Counted from the stretch's first letter, positions 1 through 9,109 are shown. The stretch is 64,000 nucleotides of DNA from WHSW01 sp963705955 (GCA_963705955.1 CAVPLH010000006.1:372001-436000), one strand, 5' to 3'. Translations and numbers: made by a program. Notes: generated by a model not told the origin, from the sequence alone.

Positions 1-337
1 GCCCGAGTTCGTCGACCTCTACGCGGCGAGCACCGCTGGTCGCGACGCGCCGGTCCGGCTGCGACACCCGCAGCCTCCCGAGGGCTGCGAGCGTCGGCCG
101 TGGCGGTTTCGGGCCGCCGACGTCGATGCCGCCGGTCACGTCAACAACTCCCACCACTGGGCGCCGCTCGAGGAGGAGTTCTCGGGGGCCGACCCGCGCT
201 CGTTCGACGCCGAGATCGAGTACCGCGAGCCGGCGATGCCCGGCGACGCGGTCGTCCTCAGCGACGGTGACTGGCACTGGATCGCCGCCCCTGCCGGCGG
301 TCTTCATGCGTCGATCCGCGTTGCGGCTCGCGGCTGA
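1..337 (+). CDS. Acyl-ACP thioesterase, C-terminal part (5'-truncated by window edge)
   Basis: Reading from base 2, 111 codons stay open to a TGA at 335. The visible part is one hot-dog domain with the motif DVDAAGHVNNSHHW near residues 42-55; the acyl-ACP thioesterase family has DxxxHVNNxxYW with catalytic Asp/Asn/His here. This family releases fatty acids from acyl carrier protein. The N-terminal hot-dog repeat lies outside the window. The gene converges on the patatin gene. A related acyl-CoA thioesterase is possible, but the HVNNS motif favours the ACP enzyme. Confidence 0.7.
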   Translation, partial: PEFVDLYAASTAGRDAPVRLRHPQPPEGCERRPWRFRAADVDAAGHVNNSHHWAPLEEEFSGADPRSFDAEIEYREPAMPGDAVVLSDGDWHWIAAPAGGLHASIRVAARG

Positions 338-359
338 GCGAGCCGAGCCGCGGCCCCGT

Positions 360-1424
360 TCAGTCGCCGCTCGCCCGGGTCTCGAGCACGTCGGGCCACT
401 CGGACGGGGGCGCGTCCGGGCGCCGGATCTTCTCCGGCCTGCCGGCCGGCAGGCCGCCCAGTAGCGCGGCGTTCTCCGGCTCGCGGAGCTGTGCCGCCAC
501 GGTCCGCCGCGCGACCTCGATCACCCGGTTTCGGTTCCGGGTGCTCATCAGATTGCGGCTCATCGTCTCCAGGTCTTCGCCGAGCGGCTGGACGAGGACG
601 ACCGGGACTCCGGCGCCGCGCATCTTCTTCGCCTCGTGGCCGAGCCGCTGCCCCGAGGCGCGACGGAACAGCAGCGTGCCCCACTCGCGCGGATCGAGCG
701 CCCGGATCGGGTGCAGCGAGGAGGTCGGGTTGAGGCAGATCACGAGGTCGAGTCGCTCGTCGCGGATCACGTCGAGGTTCGAGGCCGAGTAGACGCCGCC
801 GTCGACGTAGCGGCGTCCGCCGATCTTCACGGGGTGGTAGAAGCCCGGCACGGCGCAAGACGCCGCGACGGCCTCGGCGAGCTCGGCGGCCGGCGCGCCC
901 GGGCGACCGAACGCGACCCGGCGTCCGGTCGCGTAGTCGCAGGCGATCACCCAGAGCCCCGGGTGCGGGCCCCAGCCCTCGGGGACGACCCGGCGTACCT
1001 GGTCGGCGAGCGGCTCGGTGGATACCGGGCCGCGCGGCAGCCAGGCGCTGATCGTCGCGGCGGGGGTGTGGCGGCCCGGGCGCAGCAGGCTGCGGACGCC
1101 GAGCTGCCATGAGCCGGGCCCGATCGGAGGCCATCCACCGTGGTAGCGGAACACGGCACCCCCGGAGCGGTCGGCGTCGGCGGCCGGACGTCCGCTCGCG
1201 TCCGCGACGCCCTCGAACGTCTCGCCTGCCGAGTGCGCGACCATGAACCACGCCGGGACCCCGGCGCCGAGCAGCGCTCCGAGCATCGAGCCGGCCGAGG
1301 TACCGACGATCCGCTCGGCGCTCCCCGGATCCCAGCCCGTGACCTCGGCGAGCGCGTCGAGGCCCCCGGTCAGCCAGGCGCCGCCCTGGACGCCTCCTGC
1401 TCCGAGGACGAGACCGACCCTCAC
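360..1424 (-). CDS. Patatin-like phospholipase/acyl hydrolase
   Basis: The 354-residue protein has the complete patatin signature: a glycine-rich oxyanion loop (LGAGGVQGG, residues 7-15), the nucleophile elbow GTSAG with Ser43, and the catalytic Asp208 in YVDGG. Members cleave acyl esters of lipids. No signal peptide or membrane segment is evident, so it should be cytoplasmic. The GTG start at 1424 is followed upstream by TAACCT at a 7-base gap with no ribosome site, suggesting a leaderless mRNA. It is transcribed in the same direction as the catalase-like gene but probably has its own promoter. Confidence 0.85.
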   Translation of the reverse strand: MRVGLVLGAGGVQGGAWLTGGLDALAEVTGWDPGSAERIVGTSAGSMLGALLGAGVPAWFMVAHSAGETFEGVADASGRPAADADRSGGAVFRYHGGWPPIGPGSWQLGVRSLLRPGRHTPAATISAWLPRGPVSTEPLADQVRRVVPEGWGPHPGLWVIACDYATGRRVAFGRPGAPAAELAEAVAASCAVPGFYHPVKIGGRRYVDGGVYSASNLDVIRDERLDLVICLNPTSSLHPIRALDPREWGTLLFRRASGQRLGHEAKKMRGAGVPVVLVQPLGEDLETMSRNLMSTRNRNRVIEVARRTVAAQLREPENAALLGGLPAGRPEKIRRPDAPPSEWPDVLETRASGD

Positions 1425-1434
1425 GACGCTGAGG

Positions 1435-2331
1435 TTATCCGGAGCGTCGGGTGTGCGAGCGATCGTAGACGGACGGGCGGAAGCGCAACACCGGGTCGGC
1501 CGAGGGCTCGATTCCGTCGACCAGCCGCATCGGGTCGAAGACGATCCCGTCGTCCGCGTCGGGATCGGTCGCGGTGACCTCGAGGGTGCCGGCGATCAGC
1601 CGCTCGCAATCCTCCGCCCAGCTCGACGACGGGTCGTCGGGGTCGTCCCGCGGGCCGGCGACCCGGACCTCGAGCTGCATCCGCACCGGTCCGCGACCGA
1701 GGCGCTCGGCGAGCTCCTCGAACAGGTAGTCGGCTCCGCGCCGCATCGCCTCCTGCTTCGAGAAGTCGGGCTCGTCGACGGTCGGAAGCCAGCGGTAGCG
1801 CACGTAGCGGGCGCCGCCGTCGGCGTCGGTCCATCGGTAGGCGTGAAACGGGTAGTAATGGCGGGCGGCGAAGCTCGCCCGCCGCCCCATCACCCGGTTC
1901 GCCTCCGGAAGCCTCGCGATCGCTCCGGGGTAGCGAATCGCGAAGCCCGGAAATCGCAGCAGCGCTCCGAGCGACGGCTTCGAGATCGCCATCGCGGCCA
2001 GGAAGCCGTCGACGTCACGGAACGGGAAGACGGGCAGGGTCTGGGCGAGGATGTCGGTCCGGGAGCCGTCGGCGAGGTGGAACGCGACCGCGAGTCCGCG
2101 GACGTCGGGGGCGAAGTCGGGGACCGTTGGATCGCCGCTTCCGTTCGAGAACCTGACCGTCGCGCGAACCGGCTCTCCGGCCATGTGGCCGGCGCGGGTC
2201 AGGGCTGCGGCCTCGGGCGTCGCCGTGAACGACCCGCTGCAGAGCACGCCCTTCGCGTGCAGGGCCCGACGTCTCGGGTGCGATCCGAACCGGGCCCCGA
2301 TCGCCTCCAGCGCCTCATCCGGCGTCGTCAC
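1435..2331 (-). CDS. Catalase-related heme peroxidase (SrpA-like)
   Basis: At 298 residues this is much shorter than a full catalase but carries the catalase heme core: distal His25 in LHAKG, RFSNGSGDPTVPDF around residues 60-73, and a C-terminal SVYDRSHTRR segment where Tyr289 would be the proximal heme ligand. Small catalase-related proteins of this kind (SrpA, KatE-like minimal catalases) act as organic peroxidases. The GTG start has TAGGCT 6 bases upstream, a leaderless arrangement. The 10-base gap to the patatin gene permits readthrough. Substrate unknown. Confidence 0.78.
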   Translation of the reverse strand: MTTPDEALEAIGARFGSHPRRRALHAKGVLCSGSFTATPEAAALTRAGHMAGEPVRATVRFSNGSGDPTVPDFAPDVRGLAVAFHLADGSRTDILAQTLPVFPFRDVDGFLAAMAISKPSLGALLRFPGFAIRYPGAIARLPEANRVMGRRASFAARHYYPFHAYRWTDADGGARYVRYRWLPTVDEPDFSKQEAMRRGADYLFEELAERLGRGPVRMQLEVRVAGPRDDPDDPSSSWAEDCERLIAGTLEVTATDPDADDGIVFDPMRLVDGIEPSADPVLRFRPSVYDRSHTRRSG

Positions 2332-2363
2332 GGCGCCAGCCTATGTGCTGCGCTCGGCTGCCG

Positions 2364-3563
2364 CTACGCCCGCGTCCGCGCTCGCTGGCGTCGGCTGATG
2401 ACCGCGAGCGCGACCGTGCCGATCCCGAGCGCGACTGCGGTCAGCCCGTAGGCGAGATCCGCGCTGCCGTCCGCGAGCAGCACGCCGCCGAGAATCGGAC
2501 CGATCGCGTAACCGCCGGCGTAGAGCAGGTTCAGGACCCCGTAGGCGAGCCCCCGCTCCCGGCCGGGGAACGCCTCGTCGAGCCACGGCACCGAAGCCGT
2601 CATCATGAGGCTGAAGCCGGCGCCGTAGATGCCGAGCGCGACGGCGGTACCGCCCACCCCGGGGAGGACGGCGAGCGCCAGCATCGAGACACCCGTCGCC
2701 GCCAGCCCGACGACCGCGGGGCCACGCCGGCCCCGTCGGTCGCCCCAGCGGCCGCCGAAGGGCGAGAGTGCCGCGTCGACCGCGATCGAGGCGGCGAACA
2801 GGAGCCCGATCGCCGAGCTCGAGAGCCCGAGGCGGGCGTCGAGGTCGAGTGGCGCCACCACCTCGACGAGGCCGAGCACGCAGGAGCTGGCGAGGATGAT
2901 CGCCGCCGCCCAGGCGCCGAATCCGGACCGCGTCGCGCGGATGATCGCCGGCAGCGCGGGCGCGGCCGATGTGGTCCGCGGCGTCTCGCGAGGCAGCACC
3001 ACCAGCGTCGCGACGAGCAGCGCGAGCGCGAGCCCGCAGAAGATCAGGAACGGGGCCTCGAACGAGAGCAGCTGCGCCGTCACCCCGCCGAGCGCCGGGC
3101 CGGCGATCGAGCCCGCGCTCGTGGCCCCGAGCGCGACCCCGAGCGCCTCGCCACGCCGTCCCGGCGGCGCGGTATCGGAGACGAGCGCCAGTGCCGCGAC
3201 CCAGCTCGCCGCCGACCCGATCCCCTGAACGGCCCGGGCGGCCATCAGCACCCCGATCGAGTCGGAGAGTGCGACGAGGACCGAGCCGGCGGCGACGAAC
3301 GCGAGCCCGCCGACCAGCACCACCCGCCGGCCGAACGCGTCGGCGGCGCGTCCGAATGACAGCGAGAGCAGCGCGATCGGCACCGCGTAGGCAGCGAGCG
3401 CCAGCCCGAGCGCTGCGTCGCCGGCACCGGTGCGCCGTTCGATCTCCGGCAACAGCGGCGCGATCAGCCCGAGCAGGGCGGCATCGATGGTCACCGCCGC
3501 GACCCCGATCGCGACCACACCACGGCGGCGCGGCGGGGCTGGATCGGGAGGCGCGGGCCCCAC
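2364..3563 (-). CDS. MFS transporter (12 TM, drug/metabolite exporter type)
   Basis: The 399-residue hydrophobic protein has about 12 transmembrane segments in two halves and the MFS motif A (GRAADAFGRR, residues 71-80) between helices 2 and 3, repeated in weaker form after the central loop (GRWGDRRGRRGP). An acidic or basic N-terminal tail of about 15 Pro/Arg-rich residues precedes TM1. The DHA-type family exports drugs or metabolites by proton antiport; no substrate can be read from the sequence. It ends 12 bases from the start of the neighbouring TMEM175-like gene on the same strand, so the two may be cotranscribed. Confidence 0.8.
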   Translation of the reverse strand: MGPAPPDPAPPRRRGVVAIGVAAVTIDAALLGLIAPLLPEIERRTGAGDAALGLALAAYAVPIALLSLSFGRAADAFGRRVVLVGGLAFVAAGSVLVALSDSIGVLMAARAVQGIGSAASWVAALALVSDTAPPGRRGEALGVALGATSAGSIAGPALGGVTAQLLSFEAPFLIFCGLALALLVATLVVLPRETPRTTSAAPALPAIIRATRSGFGAWAAAIILASSCVLGLVEVVAPLDLDARLGLSSSAIGLLFAASIAVDAALSPFGGRWGDRRGRRGPAVVGLAATGVSMLALAVLPGVGGTAVALGIYGAGFSLMMTASVPWLDEAFPGRERGLAYGVLNLLYAGGYAIGPILGGVLLADGSADLAYGLTAVALGIGTVALAVISRRQRARTRA

Positions 3564-3574
3564 TTCGCCGAGGC

Positions 3575-4228
3575 CTACGCCGGGTCGGTCGCCCGCCGCC
3601 AGCGTTCGGTGTAGCGGCCGAGCAGGTAGCTGATCGGGAGCAGGCTGATCCAGGCGATCTGCGCCGCGACCGGCGAGATCAGGTAGGCGATCGGCACCGA
3701 GACGCCGAAGACGGCTGCGGCCGCGAGCCCGTTGACGACGTTGTATGAGACCTCGCCCCGGCTGGGCGCCGAGCTGAGCAGGTCGCGGCGCACGGCGACC
3801 GCGTAGACGAGGGTGTGGAGCACGGACGCGGCGACGACGTTGACGGCCATCAGCACGGTCGGCAGGGGCAGGTCTTCGACGCCGGGATCGCCGACCGACT
3901 GAGTGGTGAACGGCAACAGCACGATCGCCGCGATCAGGAACAGGTTGACGACGATCGTCGTGTAGTCGATCGCCGCGAACGAGGCGATCAGCCGATGGTG
4001 CTGTAGCCAGTAGCTCGCGATCACCGCGAACGCGATCGCGAAGGCGATGAACTGCTGACCGACGGCGTCGTCGAGCGCCCCGAGGCTCGTGAACGCCGCC
4101 GCCGGGTCGCCGACATCGAGCGTCGTGACGAGCAGGGTCAGGGCGAGCGCGAACGTCGCGTCGACGAACCCGATCGCGCGGTCGAACTCGCTCTGGTCGC
4201 GCGAGTAGCGCGACGAGCTCTCAGTCAA
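3575..4228 (-). CDS. TMEM175-family (DUF1211) potassium-channel-like membrane protein
   Basis: The 217-residue protein opens with a conserved first helix, RAIGFVDATFALALTLLV (about residues 16-33). This matches the R-x-x-x-F-x-D-x-x-F-A-I/L signature of bacterial TMEM175 (DUF1211) channels, whose TM1 lines a K+-leak pore. Six hydrophobic helices are visible, as expected. The start is TTG at 4228; no ATG or GTG fits the family N-terminus better. Activity as a channel is inferred from the family. Confidence 0.72.
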   Translation of the reverse strand: MTESSSRYSRDQSEFDRAIGFVDATFALALTLLVTTLDVGDPAAAFTSLGALDDAVGQQFIAFAIAFAVIASYWLQHHRLIASFAAIDYTTIVVNLFLIAAIVLLPFTTQSVGDPGVEDLPLPTVLMAVNVVAASVLHTLVYAVAVRRDLLSSAPSRGEVSYNVVNGLAAAAVFGVSVPIAYLISPVAAQIAWISLLPISYLLGRYTERWRRATDPA

Positions 4229-4264
4229 GATCGACTCCGTCGCACCCGACGGAAGTAAAGCCCG

Positions 4265-5863
4265 TCAGTCGGCGGAATCCGCTCGCGTCCGCTCGCTCTC
4301 GCGCAGCTCGATCCGGCGGATCTTCCCGGTCAGCGTCTTCGGCAGCTCGTCGGTGAACTCGATCCGGCGCGGGTACGCGTAGGCGCTGAGCCGCTTGCGG
4401 ACGAAGCCCTTGATCTCCTCGGCGAGCTCGTCGGAGGGCTCCGAGCCCTCGGCGAGGACGATGAACGCCTTGACGACGTTGCCCCTGATCTCGTCGGGCG
4501 AGGCGACCGCGGCCGCCTCGCGCACTGCCGGGTGCTCGATGCACGCCGACTCGACCTCGAACGGTCCGATCCGATAGCCGGCGGCGATGATCACGTCGTC
4601 GGCACGCCCCGCGTACCAGTAGTAGCCGTCGGCGTCGGCTTCGGCGGCGTCCTTGGTGTGGAACCAGTCGCCGCCGAACGCCTCCTCGGTCTCCTCGGGA
4701 AGCTTCCAGTAGCCGAGCGGGTAGTGCGGATTCGACCGTGCGCGGAGGCAGATCTCGCCGCGCTCACCCGCCGCGACCGGGCGCTCGTCCTCGTCGAGGA
4801 TCTGCACGTCCCAGCCCGGCATCGGTCGCCCCATCGACCCCTCGCGGACCTCCATGAAGGGGAAGTTCGCGCACAGCGGATAGGACTCGGTGAGCCCGTA
4901 GTAGTCGAGCACGGTGACCCCGTACTGCTCCCGAAACCAGCGGATCGCCTCCGGGTTGAGCGGCTCGCCGGCGCTGCAGACGATCCGGAAGCGCTGCGGA
5001 TGACGGGTGCCGGCATCGGCGACCGCCATCATCGCCCGCATCGCGGTCGGGGTCGTGAACACGTTCGCGACCTGGTGACGAGAGAGGAATGCGAGCTGCT
5101 CGTCCGGGTCGAAGCCGCCCCGGCGCTGGAATACGTATTGGGTGGCGCCGAGTCGCCACGGCCCGAGCAGCGGCGAGATCCCCGCTGCCCACGCCCATTC
5201 CCCCATCCCGTGGAAGCGCTCGCCGTCGCGGATGTCGTGGCAGTAGACGAACTCCTCGTGGGCGAGGATGTAGCGGTGGGCGTGGACGATGCCCTTCGCC
5301 ATCCCGGTGGTCCCCGAGGTGTAGTAGAGCTGGGCCGGGTCGTCGGCGGCGGTGTCCTCGAGGATCGCATCGGTCGGGCGCCCGTCGAGCAGACCCTGAT
5401 CGAGGACGAGGACCTCGTCGACGAGCGAGGCGTCGAAGCGATCGGCGTTCGCGGCATCGGTGACCAGGACCTTCGGCTGCGAGTCGCCGAGCCTGTGGCG
5501 GATGCCTTCGTCGCCGTAGAGGACCGACATCGAGAGCAGGATCGCGCCCAGCTTCCATGTCCCGAAGAAGATCGCAGCGGTCTCGGGGGTGGGAGGGAGG
5601 ACGACTGCGACCCGGTCGCCCTTGGCGACCCCGTGCTCGGAGAGCAGGTGTGCTGCCTGGTTCGAGAGGTCCTGGAGCTCGCCCCAGTCGAGCTCGCGGG
5701 TGGCGCCGTCGAAGCGCTCCCAGACCATCGCCGGCTTCGTGCGCGGGTGCTTGTCGCAGACGTCGGCGGCGATGTTGTAGCGCTCGGGGACGTCCCACTC
5801 GTGCTCCGAGCAGGCCTGCTCGTAGGAGCTGATCCCGCCGGCGATCGTCGTCGTGGTGCTCAT
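4265..5863 (-). CDS. AMP-dependent acyl-CoA synthetase (ligase)
   Basis: The 532-residue adenylate-forming enzyme has the phosphate loop YYTSGTTGMAKGIVHAH, the adenine motif DYYGLTES, the hinge region GRADDVIIAAGYRIGP and the C-terminal catalytic lysine in LPKTLTGKIRR. It should activate a carboxylic acid to acyl-AMP and then acyl-CoA. I chose the ATG at 5863 because a strong purine-rich ribosome site (GGAGAGGAGAG) lies just upstream; an earlier in-frame ATG at 5920 would add 19 low-complexity residues. Sequence resembles the medium-chain/ benzoate-type synthetases more than acetyl-CoA synthetase; substrate is not determinable. Confidence 0.88.
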   Translation of the reverse strand: MSTTTTIAGGISSYEQACSEHEWDVPERYNIAADVCDKHPRTKPAMVWERFDGATRELDWGELQDLSNQAAHLLSEHGVAKGDRVAVVLPPTPETAAIFFGTWKLGAILLSMSVLYGDEGIRHRLGDSQPKVLVTDAANADRFDASLVDEVLVLDQGLLDGRPTDAILEDTAADDPAQLYYTSGTTGMAKGIVHAHRYILAHEEFVYCHDIRDGERFHGMGEWAWAAGISPLLGPWRLGATQYVFQRRGGFDPDEQLAFLSRHQVANVFTTPTAMRAMMAVADAGTRHPQRFRIVCSAGEPLNPEAIRWFREQYGVTVLDYYGLTESYPLCANFPFMEVREGSMGRPMPGWDVQILDEDERPVAAGERGEICLRARSNPHYPLGYWKLPEETEEAFGGDWFHTKDAAEADADGYYWYAGRADDVIIAAGYRIGPFEVESACIEHPAVREAAAVASPDEIRGNVVKAFIVLAEGSEPSDELAEEIKGFVRKRLSAYAYPRRIEFTDELPKTLTGKIRRIELRESERTRADSAD

Positions 5864-5957
5864 CGTCTCTCCTCTCCGTGACCTGCGACCGAGACTACCC
5901 GGCGGACCCGGTTCGCTCACGCGGTCGATGGCGGCTCGCTAGATTTCGAGATCGCCA

Positions 5958-6041
<84 letters not shown>

Positions 6042-6144
6042 TCTCGCGCACGATCTGATCGGTGCTTTGCTCGAGCCGACGAGGCAGAGCTACTACGAAG
6101 CTCGGCGATCTGTCACGGCGGTGGGGAGATCCCTAGCCCCCCGC

Positions 6145-6150
6145 TAGAAT
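6145..6150 (+). promoter_or_regulatory. Putative -10 element (TAGAAT) of tRNA-Glu
   Basis: TAGAAT lies 11 bases before the mature 5' end of tRNA-Glu, a normal place for a -10 hexamer with a short 5' leader. No convincing -35 is visible. Confidence 0.35.
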
Positions 6151-6161
6151 CGCGCCCTCGC

Positions 6162-6234
6162 GCCGCTATCGTCTAGGGGACTAGGACGCCGCCCTCTCAC
6201 GGCGGAAACCCGGGTTCGAATCCCGGTAGCGGTG
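6162..6234 (+). tRNA. tRNA-Glu (anticodon CTC)
   Basis: The 73-base sequence folds as a canonical tRNA: acceptor stem GCCGCTA/TAGCGGT (first pair G-U), anticodon stem CCGCC/GGCGG around the loop CTCTCAC (anticodon CTC), and T-arm CCGGG-TTCGAAT-CCCGG. Discriminator G; CCA not encoded. Its 3' half is overlapped on the opposite strand by the end of the RTX-repeat reading frame. Confidence 0.97.
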
Positions 6235-7090
6235 CCTCTGAACCCGCATAGCAATGCGGGTTTACTCGTTCTCGGGCCTCCTGCCGAGTAGGCGAGGGCC
6301 TTGCGAACACAAAATGGCGGGCGTAGGTCGCGCTCGCGAGCCGCGGAAGCGGGGGGCGGCGCTCGCAGCCACGTTGCGGCCCGGTGCCCGCTCCCTGGTC
6401 GCAGGTGTCCGTGCCGGGGCCGCCGGACAGCGAGTCGTCGCCGCCGCCGCCGATCAGGTTGTCCGTGCCGTCGGCGCCGTCGAGCGTGTCGTCGCCGTCC
6501 GCGCCCGATAGCTCGTCGGCGCCGGGGCCGCCGTCCATGCGCTCGCCGGGACCCGAGTCGCTGTCGCCGAGCAGCCGGTCGTCGCCGGAGCCGCCGAGCA
6601 TCCGGTCGGCGCCCGTCTCGCGCCGATAACCCTGACTGTCGAGCCGGTCGTCTCCGCCGCCGCCCTTCTGCAGGCTGCCCCCGATCAGCCTGTCGTCGCC
6701 CGAGCCGGCGACCAGCACGTCGTCGTGACCCCGGCGCCCGTCCAGGAAGTCAGCTCCCGGGCCGCCCTCGACATGGTCGTCGCCGTTGTAGCCGTGCAGC
6801 TCGTCGTCGCCTTCGCCGCCGTCCATGAGGTCATCGCCGGTGCCGGCGTCCATCGTGTCGTCGCCATCGCCGCCGCAGACGTAGTCGACCCCGTCGCTCG
6901 CGGCGACCGTGTCGTTGCCCGCCCCGGCGAAGATCACGTCGGTGCCCGGGCCGCCGTGCAGGTTTGACGACATGGGGCCATCGACGATCGTCGGCGTGCG
7001 GCCGAGGCAGGAGGGCGTGCTCGACGCACCGGAGGGCACCAGCGCCAGACCGAGGGCGGCGACCGCGACCAACCACACGCGAACCTTCAC
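6197..7090 (-). CDS. Secreted RTX-type (GD-rich nonapeptide) calcium-binding repeat protein
   Basis: The 297-residue product starts with a signal peptide (MKVRVWLVAVAALGLALVPS...) followed, from about residue 40 to 235, by many GGxGxDxhx repeats such as GGPGTDVIFAGAGNDTV. Hemolysin-type repeats form Ca2+-binding parallel beta-rolls in secreted proteins. No protease or lipase domain is attached, so the role is unknown. After CERRPPLPRL the sequence stops looking repeat-like. Its last ~23 codons read through the tRNA-Glu terminator hairpin and into the antisense of tRNA-Glu, ending LPGFEPGFPP. The natural stop may have been lost by a frame change; one base over, a TAA appears just before the hairpin. 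Confidence 0.72.
   Translation of the reverse strand: MKVRVWLVAVAALGLALVPSGASSTPSCLGRTPTIVDGPMSSNLHGGPGTDVIFAGAGNDTVAASDGVDYVCGGDGDDTMDAGTGDDLMDGGEGDDELHGYNGDDHVEGGPGADFLDGRRGHDDVLVAGSGDDRLIGGSLQKGGGGDDRLDSQGYRRETGADRMLGGSGDDRLLGDSDSGPGERMDGGPGADELSGADGDDTLDGADGTDNLIGGGGDDSLSGGPGTDTCDQGAGTGPQRGCERRPPLPRLASATYARHFVFARPSPTRQEARERVNPHCYAGSEAPLPGFEPGFPP
6241..6265 (+). terminator. Intrinsic terminator downstream of tRNA-Glu
   Basis: A perfect 9-bp inverted repeat (AACCCGCAT, loop AGCA, ATGCGGGTT) begins 7 bases after the tRNA and is followed by a short T-containing tract. The stem and tetraloop are those of a Rho-independent terminator, although the U-run is weak. Confidence 0.6.
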
Positions 7091-7424
7091 GTGCGCATCC
7101 CATCAGATTCACGTCTCGCGCGGCGGTAGCCTCAGCACGCTGATCTCCCTCATTCGTCGAACGGGCCACCGGGGCCCGGCTTCGGCGCTCGAACAGGCGC
7201 GCCGCCGGCCGGGCCCCGTTCGCTCTCATCGGCGCGATCCCGGAACCGAGGGCCTGGGCGGGACGTGGCTGGCCGGCCGGCTCGAGCGAGGCGCTCTCAG
7301 CCGGATACTTCGGTGCGTCTACCTCAAGCGCCGCTGGCACGCGCTTGCGGAGGTCCTTACGCCTCTTGGGAACCCCATCTCCTTTCAAGCTTTGCGTGCG
7401 GGGCGATTAGACTCGGCGGCCGGA
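7091..7424. other. Intergenic stretch without recognisable genes
   Basis: This 334-base interval separates the divergent RTX-repeat and SnoaL-like genes. I see no open frame with family resemblance, no RNA gene and no clear terminator. It probably holds the promoters of both flanking genes; TAGACT at 7408-7413 is a possible -10 for the downstream gene. Confidence 0.4.
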
Positions 7425-7754
7425 ATGCTCGAGGGATTTCCCGATGTTGTGCGCCGCTATTTCGAGCTCGACCCACACGACGTCGACGGATTCGTCTCAC
7501 TGTTCAGCGACGAAGCGACCGTCGTGGATGAGGGCAGGACCTATCACGGACGGGGCGAGATCCGCGCTTGGCGGACTGGACCGGCGGTCAAATACACCTA
7601 CACCACCGAGGTCCTCGACCAAGAGGCCCGAAACGCCGGCCGGTATCTGGTGACAGCTCGGCTGACGGGGAATTTCCCCGGCGGAACGGTGGACCTCAGA
7701 TGCGACTTCGCCGTCACGAGCGACCTGATCAGCAGGCTTGTGATCGCGCCGTAA
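7425..7754 (+). CDS. SnoaL-like / NTF2-fold small protein
   Basis: Within a longer open frame, the ATG at 7425 begins a 109-residue protein with the typical NTF2/SnoaL start (VVRRYFELDPHDVDGFVSLF) and the pattern SDEATVVDEGRTYHGRGEIRAW found in SnoaL-like proteins. These cone-shaped domains act as isomerases, cyclases or ligand binders; no function can be assigned. Codons upstream of 7425 do not resemble the family. Two more NTF2-like genes lie at 17.0 and 17.5 kb. Confidence 0.7.
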   Translation: MLEGFPDVVRRYFELDPHDVDGFVSLFSDEATVVDEGRTYHGRGEIRAWRTGPAVKYTYTTEVLDQEARNAGRYLVTARLTGNFPGGTVDLRCDFAVTSDLISRLVIAP

Positions 7755-7942
7755 CGCTGCGGCGTCGGCAGGCGCGATGATGGCACTCGTGCGTGCGATC
7801 GCGGCGGGGGTTTGTGTTTGTATGAGTTCGTGGATGAATTCCTGGCAGCCGCTAGGCATCAAGCCGTCGGCGTGAATCGGGATCGCTTCCCCGGGCTGAG
7901 CCAGACGGCTGGGCGCGCCTCGACGGCCCGGCCGGCACGCAG

Positions 7943-9109
7943 ATGGTCGACACCGCGATCGAGGCCATGACGGAGTGGATGCGCTCCGGTCAGGGCGCAA
8001 ACCACGGCGGCGCGTTCGCTGCGGCTCAGGCCACCGACGAGTGCGTGGAGGTGGCACGGGCCGCCGTGGGACGCCTGATCGGGGCGGATCCCGCCAGCGT
8101 GGCGTTCGGTCCGTCCATGACCGCGATGACGATGCGCCTCTCGGCCGCCGTCGGGCGAACGCTCGGTCCCGGCGATGAGATCGTCGTCACCCGCTTGGAT
8201 CACGACGCCAACGTGCGCCCCTGGGTGATCGCGGCGGAGCGCGCGGGTGCGAGCGTGCGCTGGGCCGAGCCGGAGCGCGAGACGCTCACTCTGCCCGTCG
8301 GAGTCGTGGCGCAGATGCTCTCGGAGAAGACCCGGTGGGTCGCCGTCACGGCCGCGAGTAATGCCACCGGCTCCGTGCCCGAGCTCGAGGCGATCATCGA
8401 CGCCGCGCACGCTTGCGGCGCACGCGTCTCGGTCGATGCGGTCGCCGCGGTGCCGCACCGGCCCGTCGACCTGGCGGCACTCGGTGCGGACACGGTCGCC
8501 TGCTCTGCGTACAAGTGGTACGGGCCACATGTCGGTGTCCTGGCGGGCGCGCCCGGACTGCTGGACGAGCTGATGCCGGACAAGCTCGTTCCCTCGCCTC
8601 CCGACGCGCCGGATCGCTGGGAGCTCGGCACGCTTCCCTTCGAGGCGCTCGCCGGCGTCACGGCGGCCGCGGACTACATGCTGGAGGTCGGCTACGGAGC
8701 GATCCGGGCGCACGAGGACACGTTGATGGCAGCCACACGGGACGAGCTGGCGAAGATCGACGGCGTGATCCTCTACGGCGACGCGCCCGACCGCGTTCCG
8801 ACGCTGATGTTCAACGTCGAGGGATATTCCGCCGCCGAGGTTGCGACCGCTCTGGCCGCCCGTGAGGTGGCGGTGTGGGACGGCAACTACTACGCCTGGG
8901 AGCTGGAGCGCTTCCTGGACCTGGCCCCCGACGGAGCGGTCCGCGCGGGCTTCGTGCACTACAACGATGCCTCCGACGCCCAGAGGCTCATCGAGGCCGT
9001 TCGCGCCGTGGCTTTCGACGGCCTGGATGGACGGCCGCGAGCAGCGAGAATCCGCCAGCCTGAAAGCCCGCCGCTGTCGTGTCCGGACTACCGTGGACGC
9101 CGGGGATGA
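7943..9109 (+). CDS. Class V aminotransferase / cysteine-desulfurase-like protein, N-terminus frameshifted
   Basis: The frame encodes a PLP fold type I enzyme. The PLP lysine is in SAYKWYGPH, preceded by VSVDAVAAVPHRPVDL; RLDHDANVRPW is typical of the cysteine-desulfurase-like subfamily. The ATG at 7943 lies inside the domain: just before it the same frame reads DGWARLDGPAGTQ, a conserved family segment, yet no start codon precedes it. The preceding segment RFPGL is in another frame from a GTG at 7872, so a one-base change near 7890-7905 splits the gene. The last ~30 residues are Arg/Pro-rich and atypical. Substrate unknown. Confidence 0.75.
   Translation: MVDTAIEAMTEWMRSGQGANHGGAFAAAQATDECVEVARAAVGRLIGADPASVAFGPSMTAMTMRLSAAVGRTLGPGDEIVVTRLDHDANVRPWVIAAERAGASVRWAEPERETLTLPVGVVAQMLSEKTRWVAVTAASNATGSVPELEAIIDAAHACGARVSVDAVAAVPHRPVDLAALGADTVACSAYKWYGPHVGVLAGAPGLLDELMPDKLVPSPPDAPDRWELGTLPFEALAGVTAAADYMLEVGYGAIRAHEDTLMAATRDELAKIDGVILYGDAPDRVPTLMFNVEGYSAAEVATALAAREVAVWDGNYYAWELERFLDLAPDGAVRAGFVHYNDASDAQRLIEAVRAVAFDGLDGRPRAARIRQPESPPLSCPDYRGRRG

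Noticed and set aside
6197..6260. Treating the last residues of the RTX frame as a real conserved C-terminus.
   Set aside because: They are exactly the antisense translation of a tRNA and its terminator, so they carry no evidence of protein selection.
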